The notes below the pieces were generated by a model that was not told the DNA's origin, made no database searches, and worked only from the letters and a program-made list of their open reading frames with translations. Below, piece by piece: positions 40,125 to 49,196 of a stretch of 58,954 nucleotides of DNA (position 1 is the first letter of the stretch; each line of letters begins with the position of its first letter). Source of the stretch: an uncultured Burkholderiales bacterium. GTDB taxonomy: Bacteria > Pseudomonadota > Gammaproteobacteria > Burkholderiales > Burkholderiaceae_C. Made by a program: the position numbers and the translations under genes. Location of the stretch: contig CADEDE010000008.1 in NCBI GenBank assembly GCA_902825995.1, positions 1 through 58,954 of the forward strand, read 5' to 3'.

Positions 40125-41405
40125 TCAGAGCGCAGCGGCAATGGCCTGACGCACCGGCAACGCGCTCAGACCGCGATACACCGCATTGCCGCTCCAGTGC
40201 GGCTGGGCATCAACCAAATACAAGCGCGGGAATCGGCGCAGCAAGCGGCCGAAGGCGATTTCGGCCTCCATCAGCGTCAGGCCGGCACCGATGCACACAT
40301 GCGGTCCGGCGCCGAAGGACAACAAGCCACGCGAGCTGCGCGCGATGTCCAAGTGATCGGCGTGCGAATAGCGAGCCGGGTCGCGGTTGGCGCAGCCGAT
40401 CAGCGCGACGACCAGATCGCCGCGCCGCAGCTGCTGGCCGTGCAACACCAGGTCGGCCGCGACGCGACGGCCGGTGTACTGCACCGGGCTGTTGAAGCGA
40501 AGCAGCTCGCGCACCGCACCCGGCAGCAGCCCGGGCTCGCGCTGCAGGCGCTGCCACTGCTGCGGATCGGCGAGCAGCGCCTGCAGGCCGTTGCCGAGCA
40601 GGTTGCGCGTGGTCTCGTGACCGGCAAACAACAGCATCGCGCATTGGGCGAGCAGTTCGGCACCGGGCCGGACTTCGCCTGCCGCCTCGGCCCGCAGCAG
40701 CCGACTGACCAGATCGTCGCCCAGTGCATTTCGGCGCTGCGGCACGAGCCGCTCGAAGTAGCCGCTCATCGCCAGCAGGCTGGTCTGCGCGCGGCGCGCC
40801 TGCTCAAGCGACGGCATCGTCGCGCCGATGAACGCCGCCAGGTCGTCGGACCAGGTGATGAAGTCGCTGCGGTCGGACGCGGGAATGCCCATCAGCACCG
40901 CCATCACATCGGCCGGCAGCGGCCGCGCCAGCGCCTGCATGAAGTCGAAGCCCGCCTCGGCGTCCACCGCGTCGAGCAGGGCATCGACGCCCTGCTCGAT
41001 GGCCGGCACGAGCCGCTGCAGCACGTCGGTCCGAAACCCCGCATTGAGCACGCCGCGGATGCGCGCATGGTCCGGCGCATCGAGGAACGGCAGCGCGCGC
41101 GCAAACAACTGCTGGAAGCCCTTCAGTTCGCCGCGGGCGGCTTGGCTTTGCATCACCCAGCCGCCGGTGCGTTGCGCCGAGAAGCGTGCCGAATCGCGCA
41201 GCACCGCCGCCACATCGGCATGGCGGGTCAGCAGCCAGGCTCCGCCGAAGAACTCTTCGCTCCAGTGGATCGGTCCGGCCTCGCGCAGCGCGGCGTAGGT
41301 CGGGTACGGGTCGGCCAGGAACGCGGCGTCGATGATGGCTTGACCGGCCGGCCAGGATCGTGGCGCGGGGGATCTCAACGAAGACCAGGCCGCCGTCGAG
41401 CTCAT
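40125..41405 (-). CDS. cytochrome P450, BioI-like by context
   Basis: A 426-residue soluble bacterial P450. The I-helix oxygen-binding motif is FAGHETTRN (about 260-268), the K-helix ExxR is VRELLRF, and the heme-binding loop FGAGPHVCIGAG has axial Cys371. Its ATG overlaps the bioD TGA (ATGA), so it is translated as the last gene of the biotin operon. In Bacillus, BioI (CYP107H1) cleaves acyl-ACP chains to pimeloyl-ACP. The position and the absence of bioC/bioH here suggest a similar pimelate-supplying role; sequence alone cannot prove the substrate. Confidence 0.9.
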   Translation of the reverse strand: MSSTAAWSSLRSPAPRSWPAGQAIIDAAFLADPYPTYAALREAGPIHWSEEFFGGAWLLTRHADVAAVLRDSARFSAQRTGGWVMQSQAARGELKGFQQLFARALPFLDAPDHARIRGVLNAGFRTDVLQRLVPAIEQGVDALLDAVDAEAGFDFMQALARPLPADVMAVLMGIPASDRSDFITWSDDLAAFIGATMPSLEQARRAQTSLLAMSGYFERLVPQRRNALGDDLVSRLLRAEAAGEVRPGAELLAQCAMLLFAGHETTRNLLGNGLQALLADPQQWQRLQREPGLLPGAVRELLRFNSPVQYTGRRVAADLVLHGQQLRRGDLVVALIGCANRDPARYSHADHLDIARSSRGLLSFGAGPHVCIGAGLTLMEAEIAFGRLLRRFPRLYLVDAQPHWSGNAVYRGLSALPVRQAIAAAL

Positions 41406-42160
41406 TCGAGATCCAGGGGCGCAGCGGGTGCACCGCTCTCTCGGCGGCCGAACGCCGATCGCAACGCCGCGTCGTTCAGATGGGCGGCAATAGCCTGCGG
41501 GCAGGGATTGCCGAGCCAGGGCACCACGCCCAGACACGGTGCCTGCTGGCGTTGGCCCAGTTCATGCTGCAGCGTGAACAGGGTCTGCGCCGGATACGCC
41601 ATGCCCGGATCGATGCTGTTCACGACCCAGCCGGCCAGCGGCAGGTGGCGCGCCTCGATCGCCTCGGCGGTCAGCAGCGCGTGATTGAGACAACCCAGCC
41701 GCAGGCCGATCACCAGGATGACCGGCAGCGCCAGACCGCAGGCGATGTGGCTGCTGTCCCAATCGGGGCCGAGCGGTACGCAGAAACCGCCCACCCCTTC
41801 GACCACCAGGAAATCGCTGCGCGCCAGCAGCGCGCGGCCCGCCTCCAGAATCGCCTCGCGGTCGATCGATCGGCCTTCGAGCGCGGCGGCGATATGAGGG
41901 GCGCAGGCAGCGTCGAATTGGAAGGGGCCGACCTCCCCATCGGTGACGTTGGCCGAGCTCGCCTCGCGCAGCCTGCGCACGTCCTCGTTGACACGCCTAC
42001 CCTCGATCAGGCTCGTTCCGGCGGCGACTGGCTTGAAGCCGGCCGCGATCTGCCCGCCCAGGGCCATCCAGTGGAGCAGCGCGGCGCTGATGCGCGTCTT
42101 GCCGACCCCCGTGTCGGTACCGGTCACGAAGCAGCCTTTGGGCAAGGTGCGCGCGTTCAC
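41402..42160 (-). CDS. bioD: dethiobiotin synthetase
   Basis: ATP-dependent carboxylation of 7,8-diaminopelargonate to dethiobiotin. The protein is 252 residues. The P-loop is GTDTGVGKT near the N-terminus, with KPVAAG and VEGVGGFCVPL following. The GTG start at 42160 overlaps the bioF stop (GTGA). The frame continues upstream inside bioF but has no family similarity there. Confidence 0.95.
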   Translation of the reverse strand: MNARTLPKGCFVTGTDTGVGKTRISAALLHWMALGGQIAAGFKPVAAGTSLIEGRRVNEDVRRLREASSANVTDGEVGPFQFDAACAPHIAAALEGRSIDREAILEAGRALLARSDFLVVEGVGGFCVPLGPDWDSSHIACGLALPVILVIGLRLGCLNHALLTAEAIEARHLPLAGWVVNSIDPGMAYPAQTLFTLQHELGQRQQAPCLGVVPWLGNPCPQAIAAHLNDAALRSAFGRRESGAPAAPLDLE

Positions 42161-43389
42161 GCCAATGCCTTCGCCGCATGTTCGAGACTGTCGGCCAACT
42201 TCAACACATCGTGCGCACTGTGCGCAGCGCTCAGCGTGATGCGCAGCCGCGCCGAACCGGCCGGCACGGTCGGCGGCCGGATCGCCGGCACCCACAGTCC
42301 GCGCGATTCGAGGGCCGCGGACAGCGCCAGCGCGGCCTCGTTGCCGCCCACGATCAGCGGCTGGATGGCGGTGGACGAATCGGCCAGCGTCCAGCCCCGC
42401 TGTGGCGCTGCCGCGACGAACTCGCCGAGCCGTTGGCGCAGCAGGGCGATCAGGGTGGTGAGCTGGGCGCGTCGACGTTCACCCTCTTCGCCGCGGATGA
42501 GCTGCAGGCTGGTGCGCAGCGCATGCGCGATGGCCGGCGGCGCAGCAGTCGTGTAGATGTAGGTGCGCGCCGCCTGGATCAGCCACTCGACGATGGTTCC
42601 ATGGGCCGCGACGAAGGCGCCGGCAACGCCAGCCGCCTTGCCAAGCGTGCCCATGTAGATCAAGCGCTCGCTGCGCAGGCCGAAGTGCGACAGTGTTCCA
42701 CGACCCTGCTCGCCCAGCACGCCAAAACCGTGGGCGTCGTCGACGATGAGCCAGGCGTCGAAGCGTTCGGCCAACGCCAGCAGCTCGGGCAGCGGCGCCA
42801 GATCGCCGTCCATGCTGAACACCGCATCGGTCACGATCAATTTGATCGGCGTGCTGCAGTGTTCGAGCTGGTTGGCCAAAACATCGATGCGGCCATGCGC
42901 GTAGCGCTGCATCGGCGCCTTGGCCAGCAAAGCGCCGTCGATCAACGAAGCATGGTTCAGCTTGTCGGCGAAGATCGTGGCCTTGGCGTCACCGAGCGCC
43001 GTGAGCAGCGCCAGATTGGCCATGTAGCCGGTGCAGAAGCCGAGCGCCCTGGCCTTCGGAATGCACGGTTCCAAAAACTCGGCAAGATCGGTTTCGAGCG
43101 CTGCATGCACGCGAGAGTGGCCGCTGATCAGGTGCGAGGCACCACTGCCGGCACCCCAGCAATGAGCGCCTTCGGCCAGCGCCGCGCCCAGGGCGGGATG
43201 ACTTGCCAGGCCGAGGTAGTCGTTGCTGCAGAAGGCGAGCAGCGGGCGGGCGTCGCGCCCAACGCTTGCGACCGTCAAATGCGGCAAACACGGCGCCTCC
43301 ACCACGCGGCGGCGGCGGCGCATCGACTGCGCATCGCGCTCACGCAGTTGCTGGCTCAGGTGCTGGATCAGCATGGGGATCGCCTGCAT
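42157..43389 (-). CDS. bioF: 8-amino-7-oxononanoate synthase
   Basis: PLP enzyme joining pimeloyl-ACP (or pimeloyl-CoA) with alanine. The protein is 410 residues. Motifs include FCSNDYLGLASHPAL, GSGASHLISGHSRVHAALE, VDDAHGFGVLGEQGRG and a PLP lysine in YMGTLGKAAGVAG. The start at 43389, or the in-frame ATG at 43374, lies inside the 3' end of bioA, giving a 35-50 base overlap and likely translational coupling. Confidence 0.96.
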   Translation of the reverse strand: MQAIPMLIQHLSQQLRERDAQSMRRRRRVVEAPCLPHLTVASVGRDARPLLAFCSNDYLGLASHPALGAALAEGAHCWGAGSGASHLISGHSRVHAALETDLAEFLEPCIPKARALGFCTGYMANLALLTALGDAKATIFADKLNHASLIDGALLAKAPMQRYAHGRIDVLANQLEHCSTPIKLIVTDAVFSMDGDLAPLPELLALAERFDAWLIVDDAHGFGVLGEQGRGTLSHFGLRSERLIYMGTLGKAAGVAGAFVAAHGTIVEWLIQAARTYIYTTAAPPAIAHALRTSLQLIRGEEGERRRAQLTTLIALLRQRLGEFVAAAPQRGWTLADSSTAIQPLIVGGNEAALALSAALESRGLWVPAIRPPTVPAGSARLRITLSAAHSAHDVLKLADSLEHAAKALA

Positions 43390-44740
43390 GGGTCAGCGCA
43401 TCGAGGGTTGCCATGACACGCTCGCCGAGCCAGCCGGACAGCGCGTCGTCGAGCACGTAGGGCGGCAGCAGATAGACCGTGCGTCCGATCGGACGGATCA
43501 ACAACGCCTGTGCGCGACCGGCAAGATGGAAACGCTCGGCAAAGCGCGGACCCGCCGCTTCCTCCCGCACATCGAAGGCCCAGATCATGCCGAGCTGACG
43601 AAAATGCTCGATGCGGGGATCGATCTTCAGCGCCGACAAGGCCTGGGTCAGCGCAGCCGCGCGCTGCCGGTTGACACGCAGCACGTCGTCCTGCTCGAAG
43701 CGGTCAAGCACCGCCAGCGCGGCGCGGCAGGCCAGCGCATTGCCGGTGTAGGAGTGCGAATGCAGGAAACCGCGCGCCACGTCGTCATCGAGGAATGCGT
43801 CGTAGATCCGGTCGCGCGTCATGACCAGCGACAGCGGCAGGTAGCCGCCTGTGATGCCCTTGGACAGACAGATAAAGTCCGGCCAGACGGCGCCGTCACC
43901 CGGCAACGCGGCCTGCTCGAAGGCAAAGAAGCTGCCGGTGCGTCCGCAGCCGACGGCAATCTCGTCGGCGATCAGGTGCACCTCGTATTCGTCGCACAGC
44001 GCGCGCAACGCGCGCAGGTAACTTGGGTCGTGCATCGCCATGCCGGCCGCACATTGCACAAGGGGTTCGACGATGACGGCGGCGATCTGGCCATGGCTTG
44101 CTTCGAGCCGCTCGCGCAGGTCGGCAGCGGCGCGCGCCGCGACTTCTGCCGGCAACTCGCCGGGCAGCGCCTGGCGTGCGTCGGGCGACATCACCGTGTG
44201 GGCCCGCATCAACAGCGGGTCATACGCGTCGCGGAACACGGCTACGTCGGTGACCGCCAGCGCACCCAAGGTCTCACCGTGGTAGCCCTGGCGCAGGCAG
44301 ACGAATTCGCGCTTGGCGCGGCGTCCGACATTGCGCCAATAGTGAAAGCTCATCTTGAGCGCGATCTCCACCGCCGATGCGCCATCGCTGGCAAAGAAGC
44401 AGTGGCCCAGCACGCCACCCGTCAGGGCCGACAGGCGCTCGGCGAGTTCGACGGCCGGCGCGTGGGTACAGCCGGCCAGCATCACATGCGGCAGGCGGTC
44501 GAGCTGGTCCTTCAGCGCGGCGTTGATGCGCTCGTCGGCGTGGCCGAACAGGTTGACCCACCACGAACTGGTGGCATCGAAATAGCGCCGGCCCTCGTAG
44601 TCTTCCAGCCACGGGCCCTGACCTCGCACGATGGGCAGCGGCGGCAGCTTCATCGCTCGCTGCATCTGCGTGCAGGGATGCCACACGTGGCGCAGGCTGC
44701 GGCGTTGCCAATTCGCGTTGCCTTGGGTCGAGGTCGTCAT
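43340..44740 (-). CDS. bioA: adenosylmethionine-8-amino-7-oxononanoate aminotransferase
   Basis: Transaminates 8-amino-7-oxononanoate using S-adenosylmethionine as amino donor. The protein is 466 residues. Features are HVWHPCTQM, FFASDGASAVEIALKMSFHYW, LIADEIAVGCGRTG and the PLP lysine in ICLSKGITGGYLPL. The start [22 protein letters not shown] at 44740 fits the family. Confidence 0.97.
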   Translation of the reverse strand: MTTSTQGNANWQRRSLRHVWHPCTQMQRAMKLPPLPIVRGQGPWLEDYEGRRYFDATSSWWVNLFGHADERINAALKDQLDRLPHVMLAGCTHAPAVELAERLSALTGGVLGHCFFASDGASAVEIALKMSFHYWRNVGRRAKREFVCLRQGYHGETLGALAVTDVAVFRDAYDPLLMRAHTVMSPDARQALPGELPAEVAARAAADLRERLEASHGQIAAVIVEPLVQCAAGMAMHDPSYLRALRALCDEYEVHLIADEIAVGCGRTGSFFAFEQAALPGDGAVWPDFICLSKGITGGYLPLSLVMTRDRIYDAFLDDDVARGFLHSHSYTGNALACRAALAVLDRFEQDDVLRVNRQRAAALTQALSALKIDPRIEHFRQLGMIWAFDVREEAAGPRFAERFHLAGRAQALLIRPIGRTVYLLPPYVLDDALSGWLGERVMATLDALTHAGDPHADPAPEPATA

Positions 44741-44820
44741 GCGGCCACCCGCCTGGACAGGCCAGCGGTGTGCATCGGGGGCAGGCGGTGCAGGGTCATC
44801 GGTTGACGATTCGCGCTCAT
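44737..44820 (-). CDS. 27-codon frame between panD and bioA
   Basis: An open frame starting [20 protein letters not shown] overlaps the panD stop at one end (ATGA) and the bioA ATG at the other. It could couple translation of the two genes or be chance. There is no similarity to known leaders and no run of regulatory codons. Confidence 0.25.
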   Translation of the reverse strand: MSANRQPMTLHRLPPMHTAGLSRRVAA

Positions 44821-45203
44821 GGCGCGAGCGCTTGCACAGCAACCGTGCGCTTGAGTTCGGTGGCCCGATTCTCGGCGTCGACGAAGACCAGGCGCGGCAA
44901 GTGGGGCGCGGATTGCGAATCCGACACCATCCCGAACGCCGCGATGATCACCAGGTCGTCCACCGAGGCACGCCGCGCCGCCGAACCGTTCAGCGAGACG
45001 ATGCCGCTGCCGCGCTCGGCGCGAATGGCATAGGTGACGAAACGCCCGCCGCTGTTGACGTTCCAGATGTGGATCTGTTCGTTCTCGCGAATGTCGGCGG
45101 CGTCGAGCAGGTCTTCGTCGATCGCGCACGAACCCTCATAGTGCAACTCGCAGTGCGTGACGGTGGCGCGATGGATCTTGGATTTGAGAAGATGACGAAA
45201 CAT
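44817..45203 (-). CDS. panD: aspartate 1-decarboxylase
   Basis: Makes beta-alanine for pantothenate and coenzyme A. The protein is 128 residues. The self-cleavage site Gly24-Ser25 (HYEGSCAID) generates the pyruvoyl cofactor, and Lys9 and Tyr22 are present. The start [20 protein letters not shown] is canonical. It is unusual in lying between bioB and bioA in a biotin operon. Confidence 0.96.
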   Translation of the reverse strand: MFRHLLKSKIHRATVTHCELHYEGSCAIDEDLLDAADIRENEQIHIWNVNSGGRFVTYAIRAERGSGIVSLNGSAARRASVDDLVIIAAFGMVSDSQSAPHLPRLVFVDAENRATELKRTVAVQALAP

Positions 45204-45244
45204 CGGAGTACACGGTTCGATGGCGGGCCGCGGCGCGGCATCCT

Positions 45245-46249
45245 TCAGGTGCGCGTCTTCAGGCCCAGACGCTCGAACAGCGCGCGGTCGCGCGCGGTCT
45301 GCGGATTGCTCGTGGTCAGGAGCTTGTCGCCATAGAAGATCGAGTTGGCGCCAGCGGCGAAGCACAGCGCCTGCAGCGCCTCGTCCATTTGCTCACGCCC
45401 GGCCGACAGCCGAACCATGGCTCGCGGCATCGTGATGCGGGCGACCGCGATGGTGCGCACGAATTCGAACGGATCGAGCGGCTCGACGCCGGCCAGCGGC
45501 GTGCCCTCGACCTGGACCAGGTTGTTGATCGGCACCGACTCGGGACAGGGGTCGAGGTTGGCGAGCTGCGCGATCAGCCCGGCGCGCTGCGCGCGGCTCT
45601 CACCCATGCCGACGATGCCGCCGCAACATACCTTGATACCGGCGTGGCGCACATGGGCCAAGGTGTCCAGCCGATCCTGGTAGCTGCGCGTGCCGATGAT
45701 TTGGCGATAAAACTCGGGCACGCTGTCGAGGTTGTGGTTGTAGTAGTCGAGCCCGGCGGCGTCAAGGGCCTGGGCCTGTTCGGCATCCAGCAGGCCCAGT
45801 GTCATGCAGGTCTCCAGGCCCAGCGCCTTGACCTCGCGGACCATCTCGGCCACGCGTTCCATGTCACGCGCCTTCGGGCTGCGCCAGGCGGCGCCCATGC
45901 AAAAGCGCGTGGCGCCCTGGGCCTTTGCGGCCCGCGCCGCTTCGACCACCTCCTGCAATGGCATCAGCTTGCTGGCCTCGACGCCGGTGTCGAAATGCGC
46001 GGACTGCGGGCAGTAGCCGCAATCCTCCGGGCAGCCGCCGGTCTTGATGGACAGCAGCGTGGACAACTGCAGCTCGTTCGCGTCGAAGTGCTCGCGGTGC
46101 ACCTGCTGCGCGCGGAACAGCAGATCCATCAACGACAGCGCAAACAAGGCTTCGACGTCGGCGCTGAGCCAGCGTGCCTCGGTCAAAGCCGGAGCACGGG
46201 CGGCCGTGGCGCACACGGCGGACAGGGGGATGGTGGAAATCGAGGTCAT
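45245..46249 (-). CDS. bioB: biotin synthase
   Basis: Radical-SAM enzyme inserting sulfur into dethiobiotin. The protein is 334 residues. The [4Fe-4S] motif is Cys73-x3-Cys77-x2-Cys80 ([12 protein letters not shown]); the second-cluster cysteines and Arg lie in [17 protein letters not shown] and [13 protein letters not shown]. The start [12 protein letters not shown] at 46249 is chosen over a longer frame to 46423 that covers the promoter region. It is the first gene of bioB-panD-bioA-bioF-bioD-P450. Confidence 0.97.
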   Translation of the reverse strand: MTSISTIPLSAVCATAARAPALTEARWLSADVEALFALSLMDLLFRAQQVHREHFDANELQLSTLLSIKTGGCPEDCGYCPQSAHFDTGVEASKLMPLQEVVEAARAAKAQGATRFCMGAAWRSPKARDMERVAEMVREVKALGLETCMTLGLLDAEQAQALDAAGLDYYNHNLDSVPEFYRQIIGTRSYQDRLDTLAHVRHAGIKVCCGGIVGMGESRAQRAGLIAQLANLDPCPESVPINNLVQVEGTPLAGVEPLDPFEFVRTIAVARITMPRAMVRLSAGREQMDEALQALCFAAGANSIFYGDKLLTTSNPQTARDRALFERLGLKTRT

Positions 46250-46394
46250 ACCGGCTCGCGGGCAACAGGTGCAAGAGCGCGCCGCGTCCGGCCTTCGCGA
46301 GGCGGCGGGCGCTTCGCTGTCCCGACAGGCGACGACAACTCGATGGGGCGCTTGGTCATGCCGATTCGCTTGGTGAGTGAATGCCGATGGATTA

Positions 46395-46431
46395 TGCTGC
46401 AACGCAGCACCGGACTCGATCAAAGTTGATC
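46395..46431. promoter_or_regulatory. two palindromes upstream of bioB, candidate operator
   Basis: Perfect inverted repeats TGCTGC-AAC-GCAGCA (46395-46409) and GATCAA-AG-TTGATC (46418-46431) lie 145-185 bases upstream of bioB. Neither matches the BirA, BioR or BioQ operators as I recall them. A CATAAT-like hexamer next to the first palindrome on the minus strand could be a -10. Confidence 0.4.
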
Positions 46432-46490
46432 ACCGCCGGCGCACCGGCGAGCGTCGAGCGGCGCCCCAGCGTCCGCTCCAACGCGAGCAA

Positions 46491-46521
46491 CAAAACCGGC
46501 GGCAAAGCCGTCCGGGTTTTG
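46491..46521 (-). terminator. rho-independent-like terminator after the fatty acyl reductase
   Basis: An imperfect hairpin AAAACCGGCGGC-AAA-GCCGTCCGGGTTTT lies immediately after the stop codon at 46522, with A/T-rich outer arms giving a U-run. It separates the reductase gene from bioB. Confidence 0.65.
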
Positions 46522-48516
46522 TCAGAAATGGATCCCCCGCATCATCTGCGCCATCGCCACCGCCTCCGGCGACAAGGTCGGCTTGGCCAGCTTCTCACCC
46601 TTGGCCGCCGCGCTGTCGGGGAACATGCGGAAGGTGGTGTTCATGATGATCTGCGTAATGCGCGGCGCGGCGGCGTGCAGGGTGGCGCCGAAGATGCCCA
46701 GGCGCGTGGCCACGCGCACCGGCTTGTCGATGCAGGCCTGGATGATCAGGTCGGCGGCTTCTTCGGGCTTCAACAGCGGCATGTTCTCGTAGATCTTGGT
46801 CGGCGCGGTCATCGGCGTGCGCACCAGCGGCATGTTGACGGTCGTGAAGGTCACGCCCTGGTCGGCATATTCGCTCGATGCGCAGGCGGTCCAGGCGTCG
46901 AGCGCGGCCTTGCTGGCCACATAGGCTGAAAAGCGCGGCGCATTCACCAGCACGCTGATCGAGCTGATATTGACCACGTGGCCCTTCTTCTTGGCGACCA
47001 TGCCGGGCAGCAGGCCCATCGTCACGCGCAGGCTGCCGAAATAGTTGAGCTGCATGGTGCGCTCGAAATCGTGGAAGCGGTCGTAGCTGGATTCGATGGC
47101 GCGGCGGATCGAGCGGCCGGCGTTGTTGACCAGGAAATCGACGCCGCCATGTTCGGCGTTCAGCTTGGCGACAAATTCGGCGCAGCTCGCGGCGTCTGAA
47201 ATATCCACCGAGTAGCTGAAGACCTTGGCCTCCTTGCCGGCGTAGGCCTTGATCTCCTTGACCGCGTCGCCGAGCTTGTCTTCACCGCGCGCGCAAATGA
47301 TGGTGATGGCGCCAGCCTCGGCGAAGCGCAACGCCGCCGACAGGCCGATGCCCGAGGAGCCGCCGGTGACGAGGACCACCTTGCCGCCAACGGTGCCTTT
47401 GAGCGAACGATCGACGAACAGCGCCGGGTCGAGATAGCGCTCCCAGTAATCCCACAGGCGCCAGGCGTAGTCGTGCAGGTTCGGGCACTCGATGCCGCTG
47501 CCCTTGAGCGCGGCATCGGTTTCGCGGCGGTCGAAGCGCGTCGGGTAGTTGACGAAGGTCAGCATGTCCTCGGGCACGCCCAGATCCTTGATCACCGCAT
47601 TGCGGATGCGCCGCACCGGGGCCAGCGCCATCAGGCCCTTCTTCACGCTCTTCGGGATGAAGCCCAGCAGCGCGGCGTTGATGAAGAGGTTCATCTTCGG
47701 CGCATGCGCGGCCTTGCTGAAGATATCCAGCACATCGCCAATGCGGTAACCCACCGGATCGACCAGGTGATAACAGCGGCCGCTGGCATGGAAGTGGTGG
47801 CTGATGTGATCCAGCGCGGCGACGACAAAATCCACCGGCACGATATTCACCCGCCCGCCTTCGATGCCGATGCTGGGCAGCCACGGCGGCAGGATCTGGC
47901 GCATGCGCTGGATCAGCTTGAAAAAGTAGTACGGGCCGTCGATCTTGTCCATCTCGCCGGTCTTCGAGTCGCCGACCACCATCGCCGGGCGATAGACCGT
48001 CCAGGGCACCTTGCACTCCTTGCGCACGATTTTTTCGCTCTCGTGCTTGGTCATGAAGTAAGGGTGGTCCAGGCCCTCGGCTTCCTCGAACATATCCTCG
48101 CGGAAGACGCCTTCGTAAAGGCCCGCCGCCGCAATGCTCGAGACGTGATGGAAGTGCTTGGCATCGATAGCCTTGGCAAATTCGACCGCGCTGCGCGTGC
48201 CTTCGATATTGACCTTGACCTGGCTCTCTTCGTCGGCCGAAAGGTCATACACCGCGGCCAGGTGGTAGAGATGATCGATGCTGCCTTTGAGGGCCTTCAC
48301 CTCATCGGCGGCGACGCCGAGCTTCTTGCTCGTCAAGTCGCCATAAACCGGCACCGCGCGCGCCTTGCCCACGCCCCAATAGTCGAGCAGTGCAGGCACC
48401 TTGCCCTCGCTCTCGGGCCGCAGCAGAAAATAGACGACGGCGCCTTTGCGCGCGAGCAAGGTCTTGACCAGGCGCTTGCCGATGAAGCCGGTGGCGCCGG
48501 TGACGAAATACTGCAT
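46522..48516 (-). CDS. two-domain fatty acyl reductase (alcohol-forming), Marinobacter FAR-like
   Basis: A 664-residue cytosolic protein of two short-chain dehydrogenase modules. Residues about 1-360 are an extended SDR with TGATGFIGKRLV, HLAAVYDL, VSSIAAAGLYEG and YFMTKHESEK. Residues about 375-620 are a classical SDR with TGGSSGIG, NNAGRSIRRAI and YVASKAALDAW. It ends with MMRGIHF. Order, length and many segments (IDGPYYFFKLIQ, IEGGRVNIVPVDFVV, FERTMQLNYFGS) match, from memory, the Marinobacter fatty acyl-CoA reductase that makes fatty alcohols for wax esters. No wax synthase is in this window. It is divergent from the phasin gene. Confidence 0.9.
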   Translation of the reverse strand: MQYFVTGATGFIGKRLVKTLLARKGAVVYFLLRPESEGKVPALLDYWGVGKARAVPVYGDLTSKKLGVAADEVKALKGSIDHLYHLAAVYDLSADEESQVKVNIEGTRSAVEFAKAIDAKHFHHVSSIAAAGLYEGVFREDMFEEAEGLDHPYFMTKHESEKIVRKECKVPWTVYRPAMVVGDSKTGEMDKIDGPYYFFKLIQRMRQILPPWLPSIGIEGGRVNIVPVDFVVAALDHISHHFHASGRCYHLVDPVGYRIGDVLDIFSKAAHAPKMNLFINAALLGFIPKSVKKGLMALAPVRRIRNAVIKDLGVPEDMLTFVNYPTRFDRRETDAALKGSGIECPNLHDYAWRLWDYWERYLDPALFVDRSLKGTVGGKVVLVTGGSSGIGLSAALRFAEAGAITIICARGEDKLGDAVKEIKAYAGKEAKVFSYSVDISDAASCAEFVAKLNAEHGGVDFLVNNAGRSIRRAIESSYDRFHDFERTMQLNYFGSLRVTMGLLPGMVAKKKGHVVNISSISVLVNAPRFSAYVASKAALDAWTACASSEYADQGVTFTTVNMPLVRTPMTAPTKIYENMPLLKPEEAADLIIQACIDKPVRVATRLGIFGATLHAAAPRITQIIMNTTFRMFPDSAAAKGEKLAKPTLSPEAVAMAQMMRGIHF

Positions 48517-48650
48517 GCGGTTCTCCTTGCGGGCGATCGAATGGGTCATTTTTCCCCCAAAGCCGAGGCGCCACGCTGCGCGCTTACCCCAAGTCCTTGC
48601 ATAGAGCCCTCTCACTAGAGAAAGCGCTGCGCGCCGCAGGTGGGCGCTCC

Positions 48651-48656
48651 TATAGT
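48651..48656 (+). promoter_or_regulatory. possible -10 element for the phasin gene
   Basis: TATAGT, 38 bases before the phasin start, in the 177-base divergent gap to the acyl reductase. No clear -35. Confidence 0.35.
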
Positions 48657-48693
48657 TGCCCTTCGTCGATCCGCGACGACAAAGGACAGCACC

Positions 48694-49194
48694 ATGGTCA
48701 AGAAGCTCCAGAAGATGGCGGAGAAGAAAACCGCCTCGGCCGCCAACCTGCTCGACAGCCAGTTGGCGCATTCGGTCAAGGAATCGGCGCAGCAAATCTG
48801 GCTGGCCGGCATGGGCGCATTCGCCAAGGCGCAGGCAGAGGGCGGCAAGGTTTTCGAGGCCCTGGTCAAGGAAGGCGTGAGCCTGCAGAAGAAAACGCAA
48901 GGCCTGGCCGAAGAGCGCCTCAGCGCCGTCACCGGCAAGATGACCGCCATGGCCGACGGCATGAGCCACAAGGCCGGCGCCCAGTGGGACAAGCTCGAGT
49001 CGATCTTCGAAGAGCGCGTGGCCAAGACCCTGAACAAGATGGGCGTGCCCTCGAGCAAGGATATCGACGCGCTGATCGAACGCATCGACGGGCTGTCGGC
49101 CAAAGTCCGCGACAAGGCCCCACCGGCCAAGCCGGCTGCCAGGAAGCCAGCGGCGAAGGCGCCCGCCAAACGCGTGGTCCGCAAGGGGCCGTGA
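48694..49194 (+). CDS. phasin (PHA granule-associated protein)
   Basis: A 166-residue protein of the PhaF/PhaI-type phasin family. An amphipathic helical region has VKESAQQIWLAGMGAFAKAQAEGGKVFEALVKEG and a long coiled segment to about 130. A histone-H1-like C-terminus is rich in Lys/Ala/Pro (PPAKPAARKPAAKAPAKR) and could bind DNA. It coats polyhydroxyalkanoate granules. An AAGGA ribosome-binding site precedes the ATG at 48694. It is 2 bases upstream of the patatin gene. Confidence 0.92.
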   Translation: MVKKLQKMAEKKTASAANLLDSQLAHSVKESAQQIWLAGMGAFAKAQAEGGKVFEALVKEGVSLQKKTQGLAEERLSAVTGKMTAMADGMSHKAGAQWDKLESIFEERVAKTLNKMGVPSSKDIDALIERIDGLSAKVRDKAPPAKPAARKPAAKAPAKRVVRKGP

Positions 49195-49196
49195 GC

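Noticed and set aside
48605-48675. Sixth copy of the start-codon repeat upstream of the phasin
   Set aside because: Only loose similarity (GGGCGCTCC...GCCCTTCG), not in frame with the phasin and without the paired hairpins; too weak to call.
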